A stretch of DNA of 64,000 nt from Bryoerythrophyllum caledonicum (Eukaryota > Streptophyta > Bryopsida > Pottiales > Pottiaceae): contig OZ020516.1 in assembly GCA_963971425.1 (NCBI GenBank), forward strand, positions 1,302,001 through 1,366,000. The letters run 5' to 3'. Both the position numbers and the translations under genes were made by a program. Shown here piece by piece: positions 46,831-57,412 of this stretch. The notes under the pieces are model-generated. The model had not been told where the DNA came from. It did no database searches and was given only the letters and a program-made list of their open reading frames with translations. Position 1 is the first letter of the stretch, and every line of letters begins with the position of its first letter.

Positions 46831-47442
46831 TGGTGCTCGAGTGCTGCCTGCTCGGATCTCCTCGCGCTCCATTGCTTGTTCTTATACCGGCCTCTAGCTT
46901 GGGTGGAGCTCGTGAGCAGCTTCTTGCTTGGGCTGCCTACTCGGACCTCCTCCTCGCGCTCCGCTGCTTGGATTGCCTACTCGGACCTCCCCTCGCGCTC
47001 CGCTGGTGCTGGCCTCCGGATTCATGTTGATGTCGACCTCTAGGCTCCATTGGTACTATTCTCCAGGCTCCGTTGGTGCTGGCCTCCGGGCTCGGCTGGT
47101 GCTGTTCACTCTCCAAGTTCCAGCTCTATAAGAAGTCCGGGCTTGGGCCCTAGAAGTTTCCTTCGGGCTTCAATTGTTATCTCCGGGCTCCTTGCACTCC
47201 GCTCCAACTATCGAGCTTTGAGTTTTCCCCTTCCGAGCTCCTTATTCCGCTCCAGCTAGGATCGGGTCCTGGACTACTTTTTATCCACACTAAGGTTTTT
47301 GAAATACCTTCTAACTTTCTTAACTCTAATCTACCTTGAAGGTTAATACTAGTCCAGGGCTAACTCTTATATCTATCTAACTAGTCATATTTAAGATCCC
47401 TAACTAACTAACTAACAAAATTTTATAATTTGTGGTACGACA
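46831..47442 (-). repeat. LTR of element C (5' LTR)
   Basis: Partner of 39,417-40,028. Ends at ...TTTGTGGTACGACA, after which the 27-bp minisatellite of A3 resumes at GTGGTCGTG. Confidence 0.85.
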
Positions 47443-48196
47443 GTGGTCGTGTCTTCTTTTTCTTGTGTTATGGTCGTGTCTTCTTCTTCTTGTGTTGTGG
47501 TCGTGTTTTCTTCCTCTTGTGTTGTGGTCGTGTCCTCCTCCTCCTTTTGTGCTGTAATCGTGTCTTCTTCTTCGTGTGTTGTGGTCGTGTCTTCTTCTGC
47601 GTGTGTTGTGGTCGCCTCTTCTTCTTCGGGTGTTGTGGTCGTGTCTTCTTCATCTTGTGTTGTGGTCGTGTCGTCCTCCTCCTCTTGTGTTGTGGTCGTG
47701 TCTTCTTCTTCTTATGCTGTGATCGTGTGTTCCTCTTCTTGTGCTGTGATCGTGTCTTCTTCCTCTTGTGCTCTGATCGTCTCTTCCTCCTCTTGTGCTG
47801 TGGTCGTGTTTTCTTCCTCTTATGTTGTGGTCGTGTCTTCTTCTTCTCGTGCTCTAATTGTGTCTTCCTCCTCTTGTGCTGTGGTCGTGTCTTTTTCTTC
47901 TTGTGTTGTGATCGTGTCTTCCTGAATCTCTTGTGCTGTGATCGTGTCTTTTTCGTCTTGTGTTGTGATCGTGTCTTCCTCCTCTTGTGGTGTGGTCGTG
48001 TTTTCTTCCTCTTGTGCTATGGTCGTGTCTTCTTCTTCTTGTGCTGTGATTGTATCTTCCTCCTCTTGTGCTGTGGTCGTGTTTTCTTCCTCTTGTGTTG
48101 TGGTCGTGTCTTCTTCTTCTTGTGTTGTGATCGTGTCTTTCTCCTCTTGTGCTGTGGTCGTGTTTTCTTTCTCTTGTGTTGTGATCGTGTCTTCCT
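47443..48196 (+). repeat. 27-bp minisatellite, right block
   Basis: About 28 more units of the array at 35,475-39,409, separated from it only by element C. The unit series breaks down at 48,190 and single-copy family-A sequence resumes. Confidence 0.95.
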
Positions 48197-49236
48197 CGTT
48201 CTGTTGTTGTCGTTACTCGAACTCTCTCGAATTTGGTACTGTCTACCTATGTATAACTCAATTCAACGGCCGGGGCTTTCGGCTCCTCTTCAGTCCACGC
48301 TTCTACATTCTCCCACTCCTTTTCTACACTCCCTTGCATGAATGAGACCCCCTGTAAGGAGTAACCTCCAAGTCCCTTGCTCCCCTTGCGTTCCCAAGGT
48401 CGTTCCCTGCCGCCTTTGCCTTCTTCCATTAATGACCTCCTTCCTAAAAAAACCATTAACTTATGACTACTTAACTCCATGCCACCCTTGCATTAACAAA
48501 AGTGGGTGTGCCACTAACCAAGGAATATCTAAATCTCCTACTTTAACTTATGCCACATGGTGTGTGCATGATCACCAATAAGAGAGCTATTTTAACTAAT
48601 TCAAGGATGTTAAATCTATCTACTCTACCTAAATTGAATTCCCCATGCTTGGGGTTAGTACTAATTTACCAAGTGATGGTGAGGGTTTTTCCCCACTTCT
48701 TTTGGACCCTTTTTACTTATTTTTTTATGGCTTTTTAGGCCTCATTCTTTTTTGTTTCTCCTCACCATCATTCTTCTTCTACTTCTAATTTTTTCCGTGA
48801 TTTCCTAACCGTGGCCAATGGCGGTCCCCGATTAGGTAGGAGGTAAATTCTTCTCCACCACTTCCAATTCTAATCCCTTTCATTTTATTTTGTTTTCCTA
48901 ACCTTTTCTTTATTTTTCCTTTCAATTTATTTTTTGGTTAACTTCATAAATCCTTGGTTGCCACAATGTGGCTCCTATTTTAAAGAATTAGCGCATGAAA
49001 AGGCTATTTAGCCATCTTGATAAAAAATCATGAGCTAATCCAATGACATAACCGTTTTCTACTACTTATTAACCTTAACGCACATGATGCGTGGTCCATT
49101 TGTCATCATGGGCTGTTTTTGCGGAGAACCCAACTCTTGCTCATGGGCACACGGTCAAGTCCCATCTCTTCGTGTTCAAATGGACCATGGTTGTAAACAA
49201 AATTGGGAGGTCTAAATTGTGAAGGTTGTGAGCAAA

Positions 49237-49927
49237 TCACACCTTGTACTCTTTGCATCGGTTGCCCAATGTTCGCGTGGGGAATTCCTCGCCGTTAAGG
49301 GTTTGGAGTTGAACGGAGTTGTTGGAGAAGACATCCTTCACAAGGTAGGGTCCCAACCACAAGGCGTCAAATTTGCCTCGGAAGTCCAATCTCCTCACGT
49401 TTTGGATTAGGACTAGCATTCCCGCTCTCAATGACCGGACCTTGTTCCGTTTGTCGAAGGCAATCTTCCTCCTCTTAGATGGTGTTGATAAATGGCAAGG
49501 GAAAGTGGTCTTTTTGGGTGTGGTGGTTGAGTTTCCTATAGTCAATGCACACCCGTAGCTTTCCATTTTTCTTTTTAACCAAAACCATGGGGCAGACCCA
49601 ATCGGATATCTCCACGGGTTTAATCAAACCCGCTTGGAGTAGTTTCTCCAATTCTGCCTTGACAATGAGCTGTAGGTTAGGATTCATACGCCGCTCTTTT
49701 TGTCTAATGGAAGTAGTGCCCGGGAGAAGGGGAATGTGATGTTGTGTTACCGCTAGGGGAATGCCCTTGAGGTCTTTGTATGACCATGCAAAAATGTCCC
49801 AAAACTCCACCACTAGTGACTTGTAATTTACCATCTCCTCCTCGGTCAATCTAACATCCACCTTTATACTACGGACCTCGTCCTCGTCGTGAGAGACCAC
49901 CATCAACTTCCAATCATCGTGATGCAC
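49237..49927 (-). pseudogene. Ty3/gypsy polyprotein remnant: RT start fused to integrase end
   Basis: 49,927-49,480 encodes the N-terminal part of a Ty3/gypsy reverse transcriptase: FAWSYKDLKGIPLAVTQHHI, RRMNPNLQLIVKAELEKLL, and the fingers motif KKNGKLRVCIDYRKLN. At about 49,480 (after HFPLPFINT) the frame jumps to the integrase C-terminal domain, read to 49,237: MLVLIQNVRRLDFRGKFDAL, WLGPYLVKDVFSNNSVQL, ending NRCKEYKV. The RT active-site palm (YxDD), RNase H and the integrase DDE core are all missing, so one internal deletion of roughly 2.5-3 kb joined the two parts. Position just right of A3, on the minus strand, fits A3 being its downstream LTR. Confidence 0.9.
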
Positions 49928-50002
49928 ATGTGGTTGTTGAGTGGGTCCCTTGTTCCAATCATTCCGAACTTGGGGGTATGTTGCCCCCGAACCACTAGCT
50001 AG

Positions 50003-50440
50003 AATACCAGTGGATGTTCTCTGAAAGTGGGAGATGGGTTGAGAGGGCCTTCGTCCACCAAAACCTTAAGCTTGAAGGATGAGATGATTCAACGTCTCCT
50101 AGAAGAGATTGAAAACCTCAAGCTACAATATAGTGAAGCAGCCGAGATAGAAGAGTTGTGTCGAGAACATGTTGCAAGCCAGGCTAATATTGGTGGTGTT
50201 GCTCCACATGCAAGCGACACAATCCTCAACAATGTTATTGGCAACATTACTAGCTGCTTGCTAGAGACCCCAACGAGACCACCGCGTCACCGCTTCGCTA
50301 GTCGTCCATCGGTTTTTCTACCGCCACCGACTGTAGCAGCGCAGCCATTTGTAGATTCCATCGGCACCAAGGATTCTTTGTCGTTTTCCCCAACCAATCC
50401 AAGCACGGAACTTGTTCAGCTTCGAAGTACAAACGACATC
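50003..50440 (+). pseudogene. RING-like gene, 5' part, split by element D
   Basis: The frame is open from 50,003 with no certain start; ATG at 50,078 (MIQRLLEEIENLKLQYSEA) begins a coiled-coil-like segment. It runs through a proline-rich stretch (TPTRPPRHRFASRPSVFLPP) to LVQLRSTNDI at 50,440, where D begins. Removing D and one ACATC copy continues it exactly in frame as LRKMIRLMSKQYYQW at 54,774. The gene's true 5' end is unknown; the Ty3/gypsy remnant directly upstream may have displaced it. Confidence 0.6.
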
Positions 50441-51002
50441 TGTTAAGCGGAGAACTAGGATTAGAGGACCAAGGTAGTAATTTTCATTTTTGGACTCCGG
50501 ATGAGTTTCTTAACTCTCCAGTGGATGAACCTGGCCATGCGGATGATTTTCGTCCTAGACAGTGTTTCATCCACTGGACTGGCCAGATGAAACCTGGCTA
50601 GGCGGATGATTTCCGTCCTGACCAATTTCATCCGCCAGTCAGATGAACCTAGGCAGCTAGATGACTTTCATCCAGCCTAGTGTTCATCCGCCGGATGATT
50701 TCAGTTAGGGTTTGGTGCACATGGAGGGGGAGCTTGGGAGCTCTCTCTCTCTCACTCTCTCTCACTCTCTCTCTCACACTTGGAACTTGGAGCTAGAGCT
50801 TAGGAGGATTAGGGTTAGAGGAGTTGTAGAGGTTTGAGGTCACATTGAGTTGGAAAGACTTTGCCATGTACAAAACTATGAACTAGCCAATAAAATCCGA
50901 CGTGATTTGAGGTTTTACAAGGAGTTTTGAGCAAATCAGGGTTTCATTAGGGTTTCTAGGATTTATGTGAAAGTGAGTTTGTAGGTCAATCTCCCTTTAA
51001 CA
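50441..51002 (+). repeat. Left LTR of D
   Basis: 562 bp. Contains a set of CATCCGCC/GGATGA inverted words (50,500-50,700), a (TC)n stretch near 50,740-50,780 and GATTAGGGTT/TTAGGGTTT telomere-like words. Differs from the right LTR by a dozen or more substitutions plus small indels, by eye. Confidence 0.92.
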
Positions 51003-51015
51003 TTGGCGACCATGC
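51003..51015 (+). other. Putative primer binding site of D
   Basis: TTGGCGACCATGC immediately after the LTR end ...TAACA. The position is right for a tRNA primer site; the matching tRNA was not identified. Confidence 0.5.
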
Positions 51016-51249
51016 ACAAGTTCGAATCATGTGGCTCTTGCTACAAGTAGGCAACTAGGGTTTGAAGCTTGGAGATCTAGATCTAGGGTTTTGGAAGCTT
51101 GTTTGTGAAAATTTTGGTTGTTTTTGAGTTGCATCCTAGGTTTAGAGTGTTTCTCTACTCATTGCACTACTAGAGTTTTGTAGGTTTTTGCAAAAACCCC
51201 AACATTTGTATTTTTTGAGAAAATGCAAAATTAGGGTTTCTGGAGGTCT

Positions 51250-51480
51250 GGGAGCCGGCAGCCAGCAGTCCAGGACCAGTCCCTGCCGCAGTCCAGGCCA
51301 GGTCCAGGCAGCAGCCCAAGACCAGTCCCAGCGGTAGTCCAGCCCAGGTCCAGGCAGCAGTCCAGGACCAATCCCAACCGCAGTTCAGGCTAGGTCCAGG
51401 CAGCAGCCCAGGACCACTCCGAGCCGCAGTCCAGGCCAGGTCTAGGCAGCAGTCCAGCCCGCCCCGGTGCCCAGGAGCAG
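51250..51480. repeat. Tandem repeat of about 60 bp in D
   Basis: Four units with GCAGTCCAGGACCAGTCCCA, CCGCAGTCCAGGCCAGGTCC AGGCAGCAG. Confidence 0.8.
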
Positions 51481-51639
51481 GAGGCAAAGGTAACCAAGAG
51501 CTGGAGCAGGCCGGGCAGTAGTTCTTTGGGAGCCAGCAATAGCCGGCAGCCAACAACAAATTCCCTAGGAAAGTTTTCCCCCTTCCCATTTCAAATTATT
51601 GATTTAAAATTTTTTTTGCTCCCAGTCACACCTTTGTAA

Positions 51640-51850
51640 TTGGTGTAGACGTTTAGCGGAACTCTCTTGACGTTTAGCAAACTTTTCTAGACGTTTAGCA
51701 AAACTTTCTAGACGTTTAGCAAACTTTTCTAGATGTTTAGCGGCAGTTTTAGAGGCAGTTTTAGAGGCCATTTTAGAGGCCATTTTAGAGGCCATTTTAA
51801 GGCAATTTCCGAGGTAGTTTAGGAGGCTGTTTTAGAAGCCGTTTTAGAGG
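51640..51850. repeat. GACGTTTAGCAAACTTTTCTA and CCATTTTAGAGG arrays in D
   Basis: Three to four units of about 28 bp (CTAGACGTTTAGCAAACTTT T) followed by five to six short units of CCATTTTAGAGG type. The minus-strand frame (MASKMASKMASK) is a by-product. Confidence 0.8.
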
Positions 51851-51904
51851 CACTTTAAGAGACATTTTAAGAGGTCATTTTTTAGGTAGTTTTGGCTGAA
51901 GTCA

Positions 51905-53330
51905 ACCCGGAGAGTCGAGACCCGGAGGCTTCCAACTACAGTCAGCCCGGAGTCCCAACCCGGCCATCTGATCACTTCCGGTGACACCCGGGGACCAGGA
52001 GGCTTCCAGCTGCAGCCAACCTGGAGTCCCAACCCAGCCATCCGAGCACTTCCAGTGACACCCGGAGAGTTAGACGCAGAGGCTTCTAGTTGCAGCCAGC
52101 CCGGAATTCCAACCCGGCCATCTGATCACTTCTAGTGATACTTGGCGACCTAGAGGCTTCTAGCTGCAGCCAGCCCGGAGTCCCAACCCGGCCATCCGAT
52201 TATTTCAAGTGACACTCGGCGACCCGGAGGCTTCCAGCTCCAGCCAGCCCGGAATTCCAACCCGGCCATCTGATCACTTCTAGTGACACTTGGCGACCCG
52301 GAGGCTTCCAGCTGCAGCCAGCCCGAAGTTCCAACCCGGACATCTGATCACTTCTAGTGACACCCGGCGACTCGGAGGCTTCCAGCTGACGTCAACTCGG
52401 AGTCCCAACCCGGATATTCAAGCACTTCCAGTGACACCTGGAGGGGTTCCAACTACCGCCAACCCGGAGTTCTAACCCAGCCAACCGATCACTTCCAGTG
52501 ACACCCGGCAACCGGGAGGCTTCTAGCTGCAGCCAGCCCGGAGTCCCAACCCGGCCATCCGATTATTTCAAGTGACACCCGGCGACCCGAAGGCTTCCAG
52601 CTGCAACCGGCCCGGAGTTTCAACTTGGCCATCTACTCGCTTCTAGTGACACCCGGCGACCCAGAGGCTTCTAGCTGACGTCAACCCGGAGTCCCAACCC
52701 GGACATCCAAGCACTTCCGGTGACACCCGGAGGACTTCCAGCTGCCGCCAGCCCAGAGTTCTAACCCGGCCAACCGATCACTTCTAGTGACACTCGACGA
52801 CCTGGAGGCTTCTAGCTGCATCAGCCCGGAGTGCCAATCCGGCCATCCGATTATTTCTAGTGACACCCGGAGACTAGGAGACCTCCCACTTGAAATCAAC
52901 TCGGAGTCCCAACCCGGACATCCGAACATTTCCGGTGACACTCGGAGACCCGGAGACCTTCCAGCTGACGTCAACCCGGAGTCCCAACCCAGACATCCAA
53001 GCACTTCCGGTGACACCCGGAGGACTTCCAACTGCCACCAACCCGGAGTCTTTACGCGGACATCCGATCATTTCCAATGACACCCGGAGACCCGGAGGCC
53101 TTTCAGCTGCAGTCCACCTGGAATCCCAACCTGGACATCCGATCACTTCCGGTGACACCCGAAGACCCGGCGACACTCGAAGGTCGGAGGCCTTCAAGCT
53201 TCAACTCAACCCGGAGGTTCCAAATCGGATACCCGAACATGTTCGATGAACACTTGAGACTCGGCAGTCTTCCAGCTGCAGTCAACACCGGCGTACCACC
53301 AAGACCAGGGGACTGTTCCACTCTAGAAGG
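51905..53330. repeat. About 75-bp satellite-like array in D
   Basis: Roughly 18-19 head-to-tail units, e.g. GACCCGGAGGCTTCCAGCTG, CAGCCAGCCCGGAGTCCCAA, CCCGGCCATCCGATCACTTC, CAGTGACACCCGGC. Units vary by up to about 20%. Codon-like frames on both strands come from the repeat and I do not call them genes. Confidence 0.9.
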
Positions 53331-53349
53331 GGGATGGTGCACCCGGACT

Positions 53350-54184
53350 AGGTAAGTTTCCGGAAACACATCTTTCAAGTTAAAAACTAAAAATTTTAAA
53401 AAAATACAAAGGGGAGGGAAAAAAAATTAAATTAAATTAAATTTTTTAAAAAAAATTATAAAGAAGAAGATTAAAAGATGTTATGTTAGGAGGTAATAAT
53501 TGTAAAGGAAAATTCCAGCTACAATATGCGGACACTACTCACTAGGCAATGCCTAGACTAGAGGAATGCACTGCTAATCGGAAAGGAGGAAAGACAATGG
53601 ATGGTTGGCAGGATTGCATGACCAGGGCAGTATATCGGCACCCGGAAAGGGAGGACCATAGGAGGGACGGAGGACAAAAGAGATCCCCGATCACTACCCG
53701 GGCACCCAGAGAAGACCAGATACTGAAGTGCTGGCAAGACAACTCGACTAGGCCAATAACGGATGTCAGTCACCGGAAGCAGAAGACAATTCACTCAGCA
53801 TGGATGGTGACCAGGGAGGAGGAGGTCTAGAAGATGTACGGAGTCAATTCCAACAACCGCGTAAAACCCGGCTAGTACTGCGGCCGGATAAATTGGAGGT
53901 TCACACGGTCATGGGCAGACCACATATTAGCTCCGAGGTGAAGCTTGGAAGTTGGTGTCAAGGCGGAGATTTTGGGACTTGGACAGGGTATTGGCACCCG
54001 GACGGACTGAGGAGAGACGGAGGACGAGGAGATCCATGATCTTTACCCGGCCACGGAGATGGCTTGATAACCGGAGCAGCTGGTGAGAAAACACGTTGGG
54101 GGCATACTCAAAGGCAACACCAGAAGGAGTCATAGATGCCCTTCAACTGAAAAAAAAAAAAACATCGGAGGACCGATGTAGTTT
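53350..54184 (+). other. 3' interior of D without recognisable gene
   Basis: An A-rich stretch (53,390-53,480) precedes a GGA- and ACGG-rich region. The longest frame, 53,549-53,830 (94 codons, DGWQDCMTRAVYRHPEREDH), has no recognisable domain. GTATTGGCACCCGGACGG and GTATATCGGCACCCGGAAAG at 53,630 and 53,985 suggest an imperfect internal repeat. Confidence 0.45.
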
Positions 54185-54197
54185 AGAAGGGGGATAA
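54185..54197 (+). other. Polypurine tract of D
   Basis: AGAAGGGGGATAA directly before the right LTR start TGTTAAG. Nearly the same tract (GAGAAGGGGGTAA) adjoins the LTR of C on the minus strand. Confidence 0.8.
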
Positions 54198-54768
54198 TGT
54201 TAAGTGGAGAACTAGGATTAGAGGACTAGAGTAATAATTTTCATTTTTGGACTCCGGATGAGTTTCTTAACTCTCCAGTGGATGAACCTGGCCAGGCGGA
54301 TGATTTTTGTCCTGGACAGTGTTTCATCCACTGGACTGGCCGGATGAAACCTGGCCAGGCGGATGATTTTCGTCATGACCAATTTCATCCGCCAGTCAGA
54401 TGAACCTGGGCAGCTAGATGACTTTCATCTAGCCCAATGTTCATCCGCCGGATGATTTCAGTTTGGGTTTGGTGCACATGGAGAGGGAGCTTGGGAGCTC
54501 TCTCTCTCACTCTCTCTCTCACTCTCTCTCTCACACTTGGAACTTGGAGCTAGAGCTTAGGAGGATTAGGGTTAGAGGAGTTGTAGAGGTTTGAGGTCAC
54601 ATTGAGTTGGAAAGACTTTGCCATGTACAAAACTATGAACTAGCCAATAAAATCCGACGTGATTTGAGGTTTTACAAGGAGTTTTGAGCAAATCAGGGTT
54701 TCATTAGGGTTTTTAGGGTTTCTAGGGTTTATGTGAAAGTGAGTTTGTAGGTCAATCTCCCTTTAACA
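54198..54768 (+). repeat. Right LTR of D
   Basis: 571 bp, partner of 50,441-51,002. It has an extra TTAGGGTTT word (CATTAGGGTTTTTAGGGTTT) absent from the left LTR. Confidence 0.92.
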
Positions 54769-54773
54769 ACATC

Positions 54774-55852
54774 CTTCGAAAAATGATTAGATTGATGAGC
54801 AAGCAGTACTATCAATGGAAGCTGGCATGCATCTTAAATGTTGACCGTGCGAGGCAAATGGCAGTAGAATTCAAGAAGATTGACAACGAATATCTGACGA
54901 ATAATACGTGCCGTGACTTTGAACTCACATCTTGGGCACACATCAATGAGTTGATTCCAACTGAATTGCCTCAATTGCTAGATGGTAAATCTATTGACTT
55001 GGCAAAGTTGGAGTGGGACCACGTAGAGGCTATGTCTTCTCATGCCCTTCAACCAAAAAGAAACGTGGAAGCACGCAAGTTATGGCCATCACCAGCAAGC
55101 TTCACGCAAAATGAAGATGCTTGCCCGGTTTGTTTAAATCCTTTCGGGCCAGAAGGTGCATATGCTCTTGACACGTGCCGGTGTTTATACCATCCGATGT
55201 GTTTGCTAGGTGGTATCTTGACACGTAGGTTTTGCGCAAAGTGTAGAGCACCATTTCATAAGCGCTTGTATGAATTATTTGGCCTCACCACCTACATGCC
55301 ACCTAGTTGGGAGTTGAACCTGGAGACTGCGCCTCGGGATGCCTATGCTCAAAAGTGGGGAGAAGATTTGGTGTGGAATTGGCTGCGCAATGCCATCAAC
55401 TACATAAGTCCAGTGTCAGCACGCAATTTGGTTGGGAAAATGACCACCAAGAAATTGTACGAGTGGCCAAGAAGCTCATATCAGGAACCACCGCGGACCA
55501 TGCTGGTAAACGAAACTTCTTCTACCAAGTCATGGGCGGATATTGGGATGCTAGACGGAAGCTATTCCAATTTGGGCGACATCCAGATGGGACTTTGTGG
55601 AATCACCAGGGACGTGTGGTGTCAGAATTGGGAGAGGCCATTGATCTTGACCTTTGCAATGCATTGCAATGGGAAGAATTGCAATGGAAGGAAACTTGGA
55701 AGGAGAAAGCTATTGACTTCCTTCTTGAGGAACATAGTCCAGCGACTATGAAGACTCTCAAAGCACTTCGGAACTCCAAAATGTTACGTGCTCTGGTAAA
55801 CTCGGATGGGCCTCACCGGAGGACGCAAGCGGCTCGTAGATTGCTTGATTAG
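54774..55852 (+). pseudogene. RING-like zinc-finger protein, 3' part
   Basis: Continues the frame of 50,003-50,440. It has a zinc-binding block near 55,130-55,260: CPVC-x14-CRCLYHPMC-x10-CAKC, which resembles a RING finger but lacks one of the usual eight ligands (after HPMC the expected second cysteine is missing). APFHKRLYELFGL follows. Near 55,415 a frameshift moves coding to another frame: FGWENDHQEIVRVAKKL, GKRNFFYQVMGGYWDARRKL, FGRHPDGTLWNH, ending RRTQAARRLLD with a stop at 55,850. Total with the 5' part about 495 codons. From memory this resembles a multicopy plant RING-like family, but I cannot name it. A ubiquitin ligase role would be only a guess. Confidence 0.65.
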
Positions 55853-56099
55853 GGGCTGGACGAAGTGGTGAACCAAGTGGAGCTGATGCGTGATGAAGAT
55901 GAGTATAGGCAAATAGAATGCAAGATGAAAGCATATCATTTATAACCATTTTGTATGTTGCGAAATTTCCATGTGCAATATAAATATAAGGACATCTTTA
56001 AAGCATTGACCGAATTCTTGCATCTCCTTTGAAACATTGAAATTAGTTTGAAACATCTAAGATAATTCAATTTGCAAGATAGGAACTTTCCATGGTCCA

Positions 56100-56300
56100 T
56101 GTTCGCGCGCGCTCGGCCTCAAAGCACACTCGCCCGGCCACTGTTCGAGCGCGCCCGTCCTTAAAGCGCAAGTGCCCGACCCCAAAGTGCACGTGCCCGG
56201 CCCCCATTCGCACGCGTGCGGCCACTATGTTCGTACGCGTGAGACCATGATTGGTACACGCCCGTCCCATCTCGTACGCGCGGCCTTCAGAGAGCATGCG
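56100..56300. repeat. GC-rich CGCGCG array, upstream of paralogue 1
   Basis: About seven imperfect units of 25-30 bp with CGCGCCCGTCC, GCCCGGCC and TCGTACGCGCG. Related words, mostly in the opposite sense, form the array at 62,205-62,665; a two-unit remnant lies at 58,268-58,305 upstream of paralogue 2. Confidence 0.65.
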
Positions 56301-56466
56301 CACTAATACTCTAAATTTGGAAATCGTGGCAGGATGGGCCCACTTCCAAGGCGCTTTGGCCTGCAACTGTCACATGGCGGCTGCTTGCTAAGCACTATTG
56401 GGAAGTGTTTTACGGTGTCTATTGACACCCTTTTACTCCCAGCACCCCTTCACGCTAGTTTCAAGC

Positions 56467-57412
56467 ATGTACTCAAGTGAGCCCTCTGAGATTCGGGCTT
56501 CCGAGAACAAAATGAAGAAACGACAGCGTGATGCGAGACGAGTACGCAACCACAAGCAGAAGAAACGCATTCACATATTCATCGATGGCGAGCTGAAGGC
56601 ATTTCGAGGCTGGGGAGATGTACCAAGTTCGTGGACATTTACACTGTGTGCAAAGTACATTGTCTGGTGTCATTTGGGACGAATGTGGCCGCATTCCCGG
56701 TATTCGCAACTTCGGAAATACAACAAGGGTAATTTAAATTACTGCACCAATGAAGTATTCGAAGAACGGTGCATCCAAGCGTACCAACTCATCTAAAACA
56801 CGGCAAAGATTCACCGGAACGAGGTGAATCTATCCATTTTACGTATGGTGTATGCAGATATTATACTTGGAGTAGTAGTCGATTGGAGGACGGTGGAAAT
56901 ACAGCCAAACTCTAAGATGACACCAGTATCCACGGCGACACTACCAATAGAGCGCAAGTTTCTGGGCGAAGCTCTAGGAAAAAAGGCGAAGGAGATTGAA
57001 GTTCCAAACGAGGAAGTCGTGTGGTCAGACACTTCCAGTGACGACTCGGACACTGGATGCGACCCATCTATTCGCAAGGAGATTGAGGGCTTTATTAAAT
57101 GCCATTGGCTAGATTCTGCCCTCCAAGAAACACCGACAGTTGGAGAAGATTCTGGCAAGGAAGAAGATCAAACTGAGATGGACGCGGTTGCATATGAGAA
57201 CATCAATGAAAACCTAGAGTCTTCTGATGATGTTCCAATTGGCCGAGAGGCTCATCTTCAACTTCTTGCTAAATATCAGTAGAGTTTACAAGAAAATAAG
57301 AGTCTAGTAAAAGAAGCCAACCGCAACGAAGTGAACTTCAAAAATTACGCAAACTACTCCAAGAAATGGACAATCAAATCCAGGAATACCCGAAGTTGGT
57401 GTTTATTTTATA
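56467..57412 (+). pseudogene. Unrecognised tandem paralogue 1
   Basis: Chosen start ATG 56,467 (MYSSEPSEIRASENKMKKRQ), aligned with the start of paralogue 2. A basic N-terminus (KKRQRDARRVRNHKQKKR) precedes a conserved block, DGELKAFRGWGDVPSSWTFT LCAKYIVWCHLG, then ERCIQAYQLI, a TAA at 56,794 (paralogue 2 has TAT), then VNLSILRMVYADIILGVVVD WRTVEIQ and an acidic segment (SDTSSDDSDTGCD). A TAG at 57,280 and a frameshift near 57,330 precede a short coiled-coil end (LRKLLQEMDNQIQEYPKL). About 310 residues if intact. No known domain recognised. Confidence 0.55.

Larger units (their letters stand above)
39410..47442 (-). mobile_element. LTR element C, non-autonomous, nested in the minisatellite
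   Basis: Two direct repeats of about 612-619 bp (39,417-40,028 and 46,831-47,442) bound an interior of 6.8 kb. Next to the left repeat the minus strand reads GAGAAGGGGGTAA then TGTCGTACCAC, a polypurine tract abutting an LTR start, so the element is on the minus strand. The interior has no RT or integrase; it is packed with tandem repeats (30, 23, 37, 25 and 201 bp) and a possible second, smaller element at 42,730-43,424. The minisatellite resumes directly at 47,443. I could not find a clean 5-bp target duplication, probably because both flanks are repeat sequence. Confidence 0.8.
34640..49118 (+). mobile_element. Family-A unit A3, interrupted by element C
   Basis: Begins TGTGAGCCAAATAAACCGC at 34,640 and is collinear with A2 to 35,470, then carries a huge 27-bp minisatellite (35,475-39,409 and 47,443-48,196) split by element C. 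It continues 48,216-49,118 with the CCGGGGCTTTCGGCTCC block and a stretch almost identical to 18,201-18,955 of A2. It is uninterrupted where A2 holds B5. The right end stops at GTTTTTGCGG; the expected CTCACA is replaced by AGAACCC, directly beside a Ty3/gypsy integrase-RT remnant on the minus strand. That adjacency suggests A3 was an LTR of that element, read on the minus strand. No coding capacity. Confidence 0.75.
50441..54768 (+). mobile_element. LTR element D, non-autonomous, target duplication ACATC
   Basis: LTRs at 50,441-51,002 and 54,198-54,768, both TGTTAAG...CTTTAACA. ACATC flanks the element at 50,436-50,440 and 54,769-54,773. Right after the left LTR is TTGGCGACCATGC, a primer-site-like sequence; before the right LTR is AGAAGGGGGATAA. 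The 3.2-kb interior has no gag, RT or integrase; it is mostly tandem repeats (about 60, 28 and 75 bp). So D is a large retrotransposon derivative that must have been mobilised by another element. It sits inside the RING-like gene. Confidence 0.92.

Noticed and set aside
51905-53330. Overlapping frames on both strands within element D
   Set aside because: Produced by the roughly 75-bp satellite-like repeat; same peptide words recur at the repeat period.
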